The position numbers and the translations under genes were made by a program. The notes under the pieces are model-generated. The model was not told the origin of the DNA and searched no databases. It saw nothing but the letters and a program-made list of their open reading frames with translations. Shown piece after piece: positions 19,738 through 28,860 of a DNA stretch of 34,226 nt; position 1 is the stretch's first letter, and the number at the start of each line of letters is the position of its first letter. Source of the DNA: Deltaproteobacteria bacterium (GTDB lineage Bacteria; Desulfobacterota; Syntrophobacteria; Syntrophobacterales; Syntrophobacteraceae); contig JAJYTC010000030.1 of the NCBI GenBank assembly GCA_021793275.1, forward strand, positions 1-34,226. Reading direction: 5' to 3'.

Positions 19738-19847
19738 AAAAAACCCCTTTTCCTTATCCAGAAACGATCAGCAGCTTGTAGTCAATAGACATACCACTCC
19801 ACAGTTACTTGAACACATCTAGCAACATATATGTAACATCAGATGAA

Positions 19848-20507
19848 TTAGAATTTTTTCATCATTTCACCTAACAAATACGGTACTTCTATCCTTCCGG
19901 TCGGAGCCAGTATCCTGTTGCTGTAATCCGTAGCATATTTATCTTTCAGGGTATTGGCTATTTTTCTGAAAAGGGGCTTTTCGATGGCCTCCGCGATAGC
20001 TGCGAGGCTCCTGCACGTACACTCTGCAAGAATCCTGGGGCCGCTGCCTATAGCCAACCGCCATGCCCCCGTCACGGGGATTTTCAATTCTTCCATCGCC
20101 GGCATGCATTCTTCAATGACAAAATCTGCATGCTCTTTTTCCCTGCCGCTGAGGACATTGTAATAGTGATTGAATTTCCAGACCCCGGTCTGAATGCGAT
20201 AAGGTCCTTCCTCCATGCGGCCTGCCGGGACATAGACCCTGTTATTGTATTTCCATACGAATTCGGACAACCCGGAGGCAAGTTCCAGGTACTCGCGCGA
20301 AGAAATGGTCCGCCGCAAATTGTCGGCCTCATCGACCGTAGCTACTGCGACTATCCTTGGACCTTCCCCCACCGCAACGTAATAACCTCCCACCAGTCGT
20401 ATCCCCAAATCCTCCAGGCCCGGGTTGTAAGTGTTCAAGATAAAAGAGGAATATTCATCGAACTTTCCGGGTATCACGTCCCAGTACTGCACAAACAGGA
20501 TGGCCAT
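19848..20507 (-). CDS. Tandem-repeat alpha/beta-barrel (ABM/NIPSNAP-like) protein
   Basis: Two similar halves: ...IRLVGGYYVAVGEGPRIVAVATVDEADNLRRTISS... and ...IPVTGAWRLAIGSGPRILAECTCRSLAAIAEAI.... Confidence 0.6.
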   Translation of the reverse strand: MAILFVQYWDVIPGKFDEYSSFILNTYNPGLEDLGIRLVGGYYVAVGEGPRIVAVATVDEADNLRRTISSREYLELASGLSEFVWKYNNRVYVPAGRMEEGPYRIQTGVWKFNHYYNVLSGREKEHADFVIEECMPAMEELKIPVTGAWRLAIGSGPRILAECTCRSLAAIAEAIEKPLFRKIANTLKDKYATDYSNRILAPTGRIEVPYLLGEMMKKF

Positions 20508-20529
20508 GCCTTCTCCTTTTCCAGAGCGC

Positions 20530-21555
20530 CTAAGATTTGAACATGCGGGTCATAAGCTCAGCCAGGTATTCGGCTTCCTTTTCTTTGGTCTTCGAGTATT
20601 TGGCCGGTCTCGCCTGGACCCAGTAAAGGTTCTCCGGACAGCACCCCGAGCAATCCAGGACCCATTCCATATCCTGCGGGCAGTTGAAATAGGACTCTAC
20701 TTCCTTGGCAATGCGCACTATTTCCTTTAACTCTTTCTCATCCACACAAGGTTTGGCCTGAATGTCCCCGGGCACATCGGTCATTGCGGTCCCGGAATCC
20801 TTGTAGACGATCATCTTCGTCTTCTTATTGACCGTACACTCCACACACCCGCTCTCTTTATCCACGATGTACTGGTCCGGGGTGATCTCTCCGCTGACAA
20901 CGCTTTCGCCCAACCCCCAGTTTCCTTCCACCACGACTTTGGAGGTGTCTCCAACCGTCGGCAGCACAGTCAGGACTACACCCGCCGACTTGGCATCCAC
21001 CATTTTGAGCACCGCGACCCCGATGGGCGCCTTGTCAAGCGGCATCCCCTTCTCCAGCCTGAAGGCTATGGCCCTGGTAGTAAAGGCGCTTCCCCAGACC
21101 TCGATAACCTTGCGCACAACCGACTCTTTGCGCCGCACGTTCAGATAGGTCTCCATCTGGCCGGGCATGCTCACTGCGCCGCTGGAACGGACGGCCACGG
21201 CAATTTCGTCCTCGCCCGCCCGTTGTTTCAACTCCTCGTAATACCGGTACAATTCGTCTCTCATGTCGGGAGGCATTTCCTGCGATTCAATGATTTGCCG
21301 AATTGTCCGGCTGGCCTCCACCTGCTTTCTAACGTTTTTCAATTCGTTCACGTTATCCCGGACGTATTGGCGTATCAACTCACCGGCGCCCGTTTCAGCC
21401 ATGAATCGTTCATATCCCTCCACCGATATGGCAAATCCCGGTGGTATCCGCATCCCCAGTCCGGTCATCTCTCCAAGGTTGGCGCATTTTTTCCCTACCA
21501 GATCGTTATGTCCGCTATTCAATTCCTCAAACCAGTACAGCCACTTCTTACTCAT
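20530..21555 (-). CDS. PEP-synthase/PPDK ATP-grasp-like subunit (phenylphosphate synthase beta paralog)
   Basis: LVGKKCANLGEMTGLGMRIPPGFAISVEGYERF, AVAVRSSGAVSMPGQMETYLNV, GVAVLKMVDAKSAGVVLT, EGNWGLGESVVSGEITPDQY. RBS aaggaga lies before the ATG at 21555. Confidence 0.85.
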   Translation of the reverse strand: MSKKWLYWFEELNSGHNDLVGKKCANLGEMTGLGMRIPPGFAISVEGYERFMAETGAGELIRQYVRDNVNELKNVRKQVEASRTIRQIIESQEMPPDMRDELYRYYEELKQRAGEDEIAVAVRSSGAVSMPGQMETYLNVRRKESVVRKVIEVWGSAFTTRAIAFRLEKGMPLDKAPIGVAVLKMVDAKSAGVVLTVLPTVGDTSKVVVEGNWGLGESVVSGEITPDQYIVDKESGCVECTVNKKTKMIVYKDSGTAMTDVPGDIQAKPCVDEKELKEIVRIAKEVESYFNCPQDMEWVLDCSGCCPENLYWVQARPAKYSKTKEKEAEYLAELMTRMFKS

Positions 21556-21688
21556 CAAATCATCTCCTTGCGAAATCCAGGCATGGTTCGAATCATCGTC
21601 GCGGTCTCTGGCCGAAAAACAGGACTCGCAGGGTTTGGCTAACCCGATCAACTTCAGACGCCTCGAAGCAGATGGAGTGGAGATATAT

Positions 21689-21714
21689 CCGGGGTGCAAA
21701 CCTTTACACCCCGG
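21689..21714. other. Intercistronic perfect inverted repeat
   Basis: CCGGGGTG-caaaccttta-CACCCCGG between the two PEP-synthase-like genes. No U-tract on either side. Confidence 0.7.
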
Positions 21715-21747
21715 ACAGGTAACTGGACCCGCGACTTGGACGAAATC

Positions 21748-23430
21748 TCATTTATCCAATATGAACACGGCGCCCAGATTGGCATCCACCTTGACCCTCT
21801 GGCCCGATTTGATTTTGGCGGTGCCCTCGAAAACGTTCATGACAACCGGAATCCCGTATTCCCTGCCCACAATCGCCGCATGGGAAAGGCTTGCCCCACG
21901 GTCGACGATCACCCCCTTGATCATGGAGAAAACGGGGGTCCAACTGGGCGAGGTGCTAGCCGCCACGAGGATATCCCCTTCTTCGATCAGGTGGAGCTCA
22001 TCTTCGCTCAGGATCACCCGTGCAGTCCCCTCGGCCACCCCGGGCGAACCGCAGGTGCCGTAAAGGTCGGCCTTGAGTTCGGGACGCACCTGCGGCATGG
22101 AGCCCACAACCACTTTGAGGGCGATGGGGTCCATCGACTGGACCAGCACTCCCATGGCCATATCCAGGTCGAAACCCTCTTTGAGCAAGGCCGGCGGGTT
22201 GGGGGTTTTCATCCATTCATTCCACTCGCCTTTTCGCCGCTCGACGAGGTAGCGCAAATCGAACTGGTCGGGGTTGATCCCCGCACGTCTGACCTCGTCG
22301 GGCATGAGAAAGAATATATCCTCGGCCCCGTCTAAAGCCCCCTTCTGAACGAAGCGGTTTCCAAGACCCAGAGCGCTCCTGCGCATCATGGCGTGGGTAT
22401 AGAGATCCAGGTAGTGATCGTGCTCTTCGCTGAATATCCCGCTTTTCTGCGCCAGGACCATAAGGCGCTCGAACCAGCCTCTTTGTTCCTGGGGCACCTT
22501 GGATAACACGGTCTTTTCAGCCTCTTTGCGCTGTTCGGTAATCTTTTTCCTCTCTTCGTCGAGATTGAAGTTCCCGCCTTTCTGGATAAACTGCTTGACG
22601 TTGACCAGAGCGGGAGTCGGGTCTTCGACCCAACTGGGAAGGTTTATTTCCGACATGCGCTGCATCCTCCAGCCGTCTTCATTCATGAAGGACATGAAAT
22701 CCTTCATAAAGGCTCTTCCTGCGGCCGATTCGTCGAGTCTGCCCACGATTTCCGAGGCATTGCTTTGCACCAATGTCTCAGCCAGCCCTTCCTCTCGCGC
22801 CCGCTTGGAAAACTCCCAAAGCCGGCGATCCACCTGAAACACTTTGTTGTCAAAACCGGAAACCAGATTATGAAAAATGGGCGAGGTGTCGTCGATTCCT
22901 GCCAACTCACGGCACATGTTCTCAAAAAGTATATAGGCGGTATAAGTGCCGTACATCATGTACATGTGGATTTCCCACATGCGCCTGCAGGTGTTTATCG
23001 TCTCTTCGAAATTATCCAGCAGTTCGATATTCGAAGCTTTTTCAACATCGAGGGCCTTCAGTTTTTCGTATCGGCCCAGCATCTCCTTTACGAAGCCGCC
23101 CCACAAACCGTCATAGTCTTCAATGAAAGGCAAAATGGCCTTGCGAAATTCCGCTTCTCTTCTTTGTTTTTCCTCTTCGCTCTTAACCAGCAGCAAGGTC
23201 AGATATCCGCCTCCCTTATGAAACCTCCAGTCCCAGCCCTTGACCGTGGGCAGGCTCAGCTTTTCCGCCCCGTACTGCATTCCGTGGCGGCAGAAATTGA
23301 CCCAGAACCATCCAAACATCGGGGTCCAGGGCGGCACGGAATGGGTACCGTCCAAAAACCACGCCGGCGACTGGGCAAAATCTCTTTCAGCATCAAATTC
23401 CAAACCGGGGACGACATCGTACACTTTCAT
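21748..23430 (-). CDS. PEP-utilizing central/phosphohistidine-domain subunit (phenylphosphate synthase alpha-like paralog)
   Basis: C-terminal GDILVAASTSPSWTPVFSMIKGVIVDRGASLSHAAIVGREYGIPVVMNVFEGTAKIKSGQRVKVDANLGAV is the phosphohistidine swivelling domain. GGAGAGGGA RBS. Confidence 0.85.
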   Translation of the reverse strand: MKVYDVVPGLEFDAERDFAQSPAWFLDGTHSVPPWTPMFGWFWVNFCRHGMQYGAEKLSLPTVKGWDWRFHKGGGYLTLLLVKSEEEKQRREAEFRKAILPFIEDYDGLWGGFVKEMLGRYEKLKALDVEKASNIELLDNFEETINTCRRMWEIHMYMMYGTYTAYILFENMCRELAGIDDTSPIFHNLVSGFDNKVFQVDRRLWEFSKRAREEGLAETLVQSNASEIVGRLDESAAGRAFMKDFMSFMNEDGWRMQRMSEINLPSWVEDPTPALVNVKQFIQKGGNFNLDEERKKITEQRKEAEKTVLSKVPQEQRGWFERLMVLAQKSGIFSEEHDHYLDLYTHAMMRRSALGLGNRFVQKGALDGAEDIFFLMPDEVRRAGINPDQFDLRYLVERRKGEWNEWMKTPNPPALLKEGFDLDMAMGVLVQSMDPIALKVVVGSMPQVRPELKADLYGTCGSPGVAEGTARVILSEDELHLIEEGDILVAASTSPSWTPVFSMIKGVIVDRGASLSHAAIVGREYGIPVVMNVFEGTAKIKSGQRVKVDANLGAVFILDK

Positions 23431-23681
23431 ATTCCCTCTCCTCATTTTGGTGGTTGTAGCCGGTCTCACTACGAGACCTGGATTTTGCCCGGAAAAACCT
23501 GCAAAGAATTGGACTGGGGTACCAAAGACCTTTCAATTCAATATCCTGCGTTATGCCGATAATTTCGCTTCCGGCCGGAGGAAGAGGGTGAGGGTAAGAA
23601 CTCGGTGACTATAGTGAATACGACGAATTCCCTCGATGAACAGTGCGATCGATCAGTCCGGGCATAAACGACTTCCATTGT

Positions 23682-24434
23682 CTAATGCATTGCTCGACCT
23701 CCATCTATCAACAGTGTCTGACCGGTGATAAAGTCGCTTTCCGCCGAGGCCAGAAAAAGCGCGGCCCCCACCAGGTCTTCGGGTCTCTCCAATCTGTGCA
23801 AAGGGGTCTTTGAGACATCGTACCTGGAAACATCGGCCAGACCACGACTGGCTTCCGTGTCCGTAAATCCGGGGGCGATACAGTTTATGCAGATTTGATG
23901 AGGTCCCAGTTCAACGGCCAGCGCACGGGTAAGACCGATAATGCCTCCCTTGGACGCCACGTAGTGGGCGAAACCATTTGAGCCGGTAAAGAAAACCTCC
24001 GAAGCCAGATTGACGATTTTCCCGTAACCCTGCTCTTTCATGTATGGAAAAACGGCCCGGGTAGCTATAAACGCCCCTTTCACATTGACGTTCATGACCA
24101 GGTCCCATTCCGCCAGGTCGATCTCGAAAAAGGGCTTTCTTTTTATCCCGTCGTAGACGGCGGCATTGTTGATCAGGACATCCACGCGACCGAACCTCTC
24201 GATTGTCGCCTGCACCATGTTTTTGGCATCGGCCTCCGAGGAAACGTCGGCGCGAACCATTTCCGCCTCCCCACCCAGCGAACGCACCATTTTCACCGTC
24301 TGGTCCAGGTTGTCCATGTCCTTTCGAGTTACGGCCACCACCTTGGCCCCTTCCCGGGCCAGCCCGAGGCAGAACGCCCTGCCCAAACCTTTCGCCCCGC
24401 CGGTCACGATAGCCACCTTTCCACTCAGCCGCAT
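23682..24434 (-). CDS. Short-chain dehydrogenase/reductase
   Basis: MRLSGKVAIVTGGAKGLGRAFCLGLAREG, DVLINNAAV, YVASKGGIIGLTRALAVELG, and a terminal FITGQTLLIDGG. RBS aggaggg. Confidence 0.93.
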   Translation of the reverse strand: MRLSGKVAIVTGGAKGLGRAFCLGLAREGAKVVAVTRKDMDNLDQTVKMVRSLGGEAEMVRADVSSEADAKNMVQATIERFGRVDVLINNAAVYDGIKRKPFFEIDLAEWDLVMNVNVKGAFIATRAVFPYMKEQGYGKIVNLASEVFFTGSNGFAHYVASKGGIIGLTRALAVELGPHQICINCIAPGFTDTEASRGLADVSRYDVSKTPLHRLERPEDLVGAALFLASAESDFITGQTLLIDGGRAMH

Positions 24435-24491
24435 AGCGCACCCTCCTGTTTCACGATACAAAATCGCCAACCTATCCAGCAGAGCTTATGA

Positions 24492-24506
24492 GCAAATTGG
24501 ATGCCA
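24492..24506 (-). promoter_or_regulatory. Candidate sigma54 (-24/-12) promoter
   Basis: Minus strand reads TGGCAT-CCAAT-TTGC(T) against consensus TGGCAC-N5-TTGC(A/T). It lies ~58 nt 5' of the SDR start and next to an NtrC-family activator gene. Confidence 0.7.
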
Positions 24507-24640
24507 ACGGTCTTGGAAAAAAGATATAGTAATATCGATCTGTTACGGACGTGATGTTTAGATCTGCTGGAAAATTCCTTTCCGGCTGGAAAGATATTTA
24601 CCGCTTCGGTGACGGGACCGCCGGGCCGGGATCAAAAGGG

Positions 24641-25978
24641 CTAAATCACGAGCTTGTATTTTTGAATCTTGCTTCTCAGGGTGGGACGCGAAATCTTTAG
24701 CAGCTTGGCGGCCTGGGTGAGGTTCCCGTTGGCAGTCTTCAAAGCTCTGCGTATGATCTCCTCCTCGGCTTCGCCAAGCCAGGTAACAGTCGAACTATCC
24801 GGGTAGCGTTTGCTGCGAACCAGGATCTCTCTTACCGTCTCCTCCAGGATCACCTCCTCTTTTCCCAAAATAGAGGCCAGCATAAGAAGGTTTTCCAGTT
24901 CCCGCACGTTTCCGGGCCAATCGTATTCGACCAGAAGCCGAATCGCCCCGTCCTCGATTTTCAACACCCCCGTATGATGGTCGCGATTGATTTTGTGCAG
25001 AAAGTGCTGAATGAGCACGGGGATGTCTTCGCGGCGCTCCCTCAGCGGAGGGATATAAACGGTCAGGACCTTCATGCGGTAATAGAGGTCCTTTCGGAAT
25101 TTCCCCTGGGCAACGGCCTGGTAGAGGTCGCGGTTGGTCGCAACGATAATGCGCGCGTTCGATTTTTTCTGGGCGACGCCGCCTATGCGGTGATACTCCT
25201 TCTCCTGCAAAAAACGCAGCAGTTTGCCCTGGAGGGTGAAGGGAAGGTCGGCGATTTCATCAAGGAAAATGGTCCCTTCCGACGCCATTTCGAACAATCC
25301 TCGATGGCTTTCCACGGCCCCGGTAAAAGAGCCCTTTTCGTGACCGTAAAGAGTGCTCTCCGAAAGTGTTTCCACTATGGTGGTGCAATCGACGGTAACA
25401 AAAGGGCCGTCCTTGTGCGGACTGTTTTCATGGATCACCTGGGCCATAAGCTTCTTGCCGGTCCCGGTCTCCCCGCGAATGCCAACCGAAACGGTACTGT
25501 TGGCGATCAGGCCGATAAACTTGTAAATATCGAGCAAGGCCCTGCTGCGGCCGATCAGTGCGTACCCGCCCGACGAAAGGGATTCAGGGGGTTTTAGCGG
25601 AGAAATCTTGGCATTCAATGTAAGAAGCCGAATGGCCTTCTGAATTTTTCGATCCAGTTCTTCAAAATCGATATCTTCCGGGAGGTAATCGTATGCGCCA
25701 AGCTTCATGGCCTGGATAGTGGCGTTCATGTCCTGGTGGGCGGAAAGAAGAATAATCTTGGAATGAGGCAATTCCTGCCGGACAAGCCTTACTATCTCAA
25801 GGGCTTTCATGCCCGGCGGATCGTCCCCGAGAAGGACCATGGAAGGCTTCGCGGCCCCAATCAAGGCCGGCAGGTCTTCCCCCGAACCTGCGACACGGAC
25901 TTCGTAGCGCCCTTCCAGGAACCCTGCAAGTCTTTTCCGAAAAGAAGGATTCCCTCCGATGATCAAGACTTTATTCAT
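24641..25978 (-). CDS. NtrC-family sigma54-dependent activator with a degenerate receiver domain
   Basis: AAA+ motifs: GETGTGKKLMAQVIH, GSFTGAVESHRGLFEMA, GTIFLDEIADLPF. Fis-type HTH AAKLLKISRPTLRSKIQKY. N-terminal receiver-like fold lacks the canonical Asp and Lys residues. Confidence 0.93.
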   Translation of the reverse strand: MNKVLIIGGNPSFRKRLAGFLEGRYEVRVAGSGEDLPALIGAAKPSMVLLGDDPPGMKALEIVRLVRQELPHSKIILLSAHQDMNATIQAMKLGAYDYLPEDIDFEELDRKIQKAIRLLTLNAKISPLKPPESLSSGGYALIGRSRALLDIYKFIGLIANSTVSVGIRGETGTGKKLMAQVIHENSPHKDGPFVTVDCTTIVETLSESTLYGHEKGSFTGAVESHRGLFEMASEGTIFLDEIADLPFTLQGKLLRFLQEKEYHRIGGVAQKKSNARIIVATNRDLYQAVAQGKFRKDLYYRMKVLTVYIPPLRERREDIPVLIQHFLHKINRDHHTGVLKIEDGAIRLLVEYDWPGNVRELENLLMLASILGKEEVILEETVREILVRSKRYPDSSTVTWLGEAEEEIIRRALKTANGNLTQAAKLLKISRPTLRSKIQKYKLVI

Positions 25979-26282
25979 GATCACCGCCCGCTGTATAGAT
26001 AGACTTTCCGTAGAAAAGGTATGGTTGAACGAGCCTTTTTTTCCCATTTCATGATTCACTTAGCATGAATCAGGGGTATCGTCAATCGAACGGGACGGGT
26101 ATAATGCAACCCGATCTTCCTTCGGGATTTTTCGCGCCCTTCGTGGTTAACATACTGCTTCCACGATAAGGGAAGAACATACTGCTGTAAACGCGAAGGC
26201 GAGGCACTGGCGTGGAACTGCTCCCAGCTAAGCCCGTACGCCGCCCGCGTAGCGGCGCAACCTAATGTTTCAAGGCCAAGGC

Positions 26283-27701
26283 ATGCGACCACCCTATAGA
26301 GCTGCAACAGTCAACTTTTTCGCCCTGTTTTCAACCCTTTTGGCCGCGCTTTTGTCGGGCGGGTGTTTGAGCGTACCGCGGACCGGACCCGCGTTCAGCT
26401 ATTTTCGCTCCAGACAGAAGGCACTGCCGACTATCGTCGGCGACCACAAACCGCTCACTTCAGTCGAAGTCCGGGCTGTCATAAAGGGCCTTGAACAAAA
26501 CTCTTCGGCAGCCGACAACCTCGGTCACCAGATGGCGCTTGAAGAAGCGATAAGCGGTCGGCCTTTCGTTGCCGGCAACAGGGCAACCCTGCTGATCAAT
26601 CGACCTGCGGCTTACGCCGCCATGTTCAAAGCGATCCAGAACGCCAAAAAAAGTATCAATGTCGAAATTTATATTCTTTCTGCCGACAGGCCCGGTCATA
26701 GTTTTGCCGACCTTTTGATGAAAAAGGCCGCCGAAGGCGTTCATGTGAACCTTATCTATGACGGCATCGGATCCATGTGCACTCCGCCCGCTTTTTTCCA
26801 GCGTTTGACCACTGCCGGCGTCAAAGTGCTGCCCTTTAATCCGATCACTCCGCTCAGTTTATTGCCTCTGCCCTGGAGGTGGTCCCCGATCCATCGGGAT
26901 CATTCCAAGCTTGTGATCGTAGACGGTTCAATAGCTTTCACCGGAAGCGCCAATATTTCCGACGTCTGCGGCGAACCAGGCGGCCTCCTTTCCGACCTGC
27001 TGGGCAAGAAGTTGCCATGGCGCGATACGGACGTGGAAATTGAGGGACCTGTTGTCGCCCAATTCCAAAAATTTTTCTTCGCTACCTGGAAAAGAGAAAA
27101 GGGACCGCCCATTGACGAAAAAAGCTACTTCCAGCCTGTAAAACCCCAAGGCAATGATTTGGTGATGGCGGTCGGCAGCACGTGGGGAGAAAAAAACCGG
27201 GGCAACTACTTTACCTACCTTGCCGCCATACGCTCGGCGAAACATTCAATCGACCTTAGCTGCAGCTATTTCATTCCCGACAAACAGATCATGGAGGCGC
27301 TGACCGCCGCGGCGCGGCGCGGCGTGGACGTAAAGATCATCCTTCCTCACAAAAGCGATATTAAGCTGGCTCAATACGGGGGCCGTAATTATTACAGCCG
27401 GCTGTTGAAATCGGGGGTAAAAGTCTACGAGCGCAGGGACGTGATATTGCACGCCAAAACTGCAGTAATCGACGGGGTTTGGTCAACCGTGGGCTCCGAC
27501 AATATGGATATGTGGAGTATCCTGAGGAACAACGAACTCAATGCCGTGATCTTGAGCCGCGGTTTCGCTAAAAAGATGGAGACCATGTTTCAAAACGATC
27601 TCAAAAACTCCAACGAGATCACCTTGCAGAGCTGGGAGCACAGATCGGCGGTCGAGCGACTGATCGAGCTTCTCACCCGCCCGCTTGTCTATTGGCTCTA
27701 A
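26283..27701 (+). CDS. Phospholipase D/cardiolipin synthase-like lipoprotein
   Basis: Two HKD motifs (HRDHSKLVIVDGSIAFTGSANI; LHAKTAVIDGVWSTVGSDNMD) and an N-terminal lipobox-like LLSGGC. Confidence 0.9.
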   Translation: MRPPYRAATVNFFALFSTLLAALLSGGCLSVPRTGPAFSYFRSRQKALPTIVGDHKPLTSVEVRAVIKGLEQNSSAADNLGHQMALEEAISGRPFVAGNRATLLINRPAAYAAMFKAIQNAKKSINVEIYILSADRPGHSFADLLMKKAAEGVHVNLIYDGIGSMCTPPAFFQRLTTAGVKVLPFNPITPLSLLPLPWRWSPIHRDHSKLVIVDGSIAFTGSANISDVCGEPGGLLSDLLGKKLPWRDTDVEIEGPVVAQFQKFFFATWKREKGPPIDEKSYFQPVKPQGNDLVMAVGSTWGEKNRGNYFTYLAAIRSAKHSIDLSCSYFIPDKQIMEALTAAARRGVDVKIILPHKSDIKLAQYGGRNYYSRLLKSGVKVYERRDVILHAKTAVIDGVWSTVGSDNMDMWSILRNNELNAVILSRGFAKKMETMFQNDLKNSNEITLQSWEHRSAVERLIELLTRPLVYWL

Positions 27702-28657
27702 AGCCTGTGCACCGTTGTAGTTGCGAGAATCCTTCCAACCAGCGTGCCGATGTCTTCCCGCGGAAGTTCGTGTGTGTGGAGTTCCTCGAGCATCGACACG
27801 AAGGCCCGGGCAGGAAGCGAAAGCTGCTGGTCTCTCAGGTATGCGATGTTCACATCCAGCGCGGCCTGGTAGCCCTTTAGCTGGACAGTCGCCAGTTTGC
27901 CGGCCGCAACCTCATCGGCCACACCGGCGCCCACCAGGAATGAAATCCCCTGTCCCTGCATGACCAACTGCTTTATAAGCTCGATATTGCCGCTTTCCAT
28001 GAGGATGTTGGGGGAACACTCGTTGACTTCGAACAGAGCGTTGACCTCCTGGCGCGTTCCAGACCCCAGTTCCTTCATGATAATGGGTTCTTTGGCAATC
28101 TGCTTAAAGGCGATAGTCTCCAAACCGGCCAGGGGGTGTGAGGGAGGAAGAATCAGCACCAATTCCTCGCGCCTGAACGGCGTGTAGCTCACCTCGTCCC
28201 TGGCCACCACTTTGCTCATAATCGCAACGTCGTTTCTGAACTCGAGCAGGTCCAGGATCATATCCTTGGAAGTCCCCTCATTGACCACGATCTTGATGTC
28301 CGGATGGATCTTGAGGAAACGGGATACCAGGCTGGGCATGAGGTAGCGCGCATAGGTCTTGGTCGTTCCGACCCGCAGAACCCCCACCGACAGATTTAAC
28401 AGCCCGCTGATCGTTTTTTCTATTTCTTTTTCATACTCGAAGACTTTGCTTACCTGCTCATAGAGGATGCGGCCCTCGTTGGTAAGATAGAGCTTGCGAC
28501 CCTTTTTCCTAAACAGGGTCAAATTGCACGCACTCTCCAAGGATTTTATCTGAGCCGTTATTGCAGGCTGAGTTATGAAAAGCTCCTTCGCGGCCTTGGT
28601 GAAATGCTGCGACTTGGCAGCGTGGTAGAAGGCCCTGAGCTGATTGAAGTTAAGCAT
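27698..28657 (-). CDS. LysR-family transcriptional regulator
   Basis: N-terminal LNFNQLRAFYHAAKSQHFTKAAKELFITQPAITAQIKSLESACNLTLFRKKGRKLYLTNEG wHTH. Confidence 0.95.
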   Translation of the reverse strand: MLNFNQLRAFYHAAKSQHFTKAAKELFITQPAITAQIKSLESACNLTLFRKKGRKLYLTNEGRILYEQVSKVFEYEKEIEKTISGLLNLSVGVLRVGTTKTYARYLMPSLVSRFLKIHPDIKIVVNEGTSKDMILDLLEFRNDVAIMSKVVARDEVSYTPFRREELVLILPPSHPLAGLETIAFKQIAKEPIIMKELGSGTRQEVNALFEVNECSPNILMESGNIELIKQLVMQGQGISFLVGAGVADEVAAGKLATVQLKGYQAALDVNIAYLRDQQLSLPARAFVSMLEELHTHELPREDIGTLVGRILATTTVHRL

Positions 28658-28860
28658 GAAAATAAACCCCTGTCTTCCGGTAGATAATCTCCGCTTATGG
28701 ATAACACAATTTCAAACGCTTTGGCACTATTTTTCTGATGCGAACTGTTTTTCGTTCCGGTTGCAGGGGGAAATCGCGCCGGCCTCGAGGAAGTGCTCAA
28801 AACCGATAGTGCGCTTGGCTGGCAGAAAACTGGGATGATAAATTGGAAAGAGCCGCAGGT

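Noticed and set aside
26205-26225. Possible sigma54 site (TGGCGTGGAACTGC) before the PLD gene
   Set aside because: GG-to-GC spacing is one base short and the match is weak.
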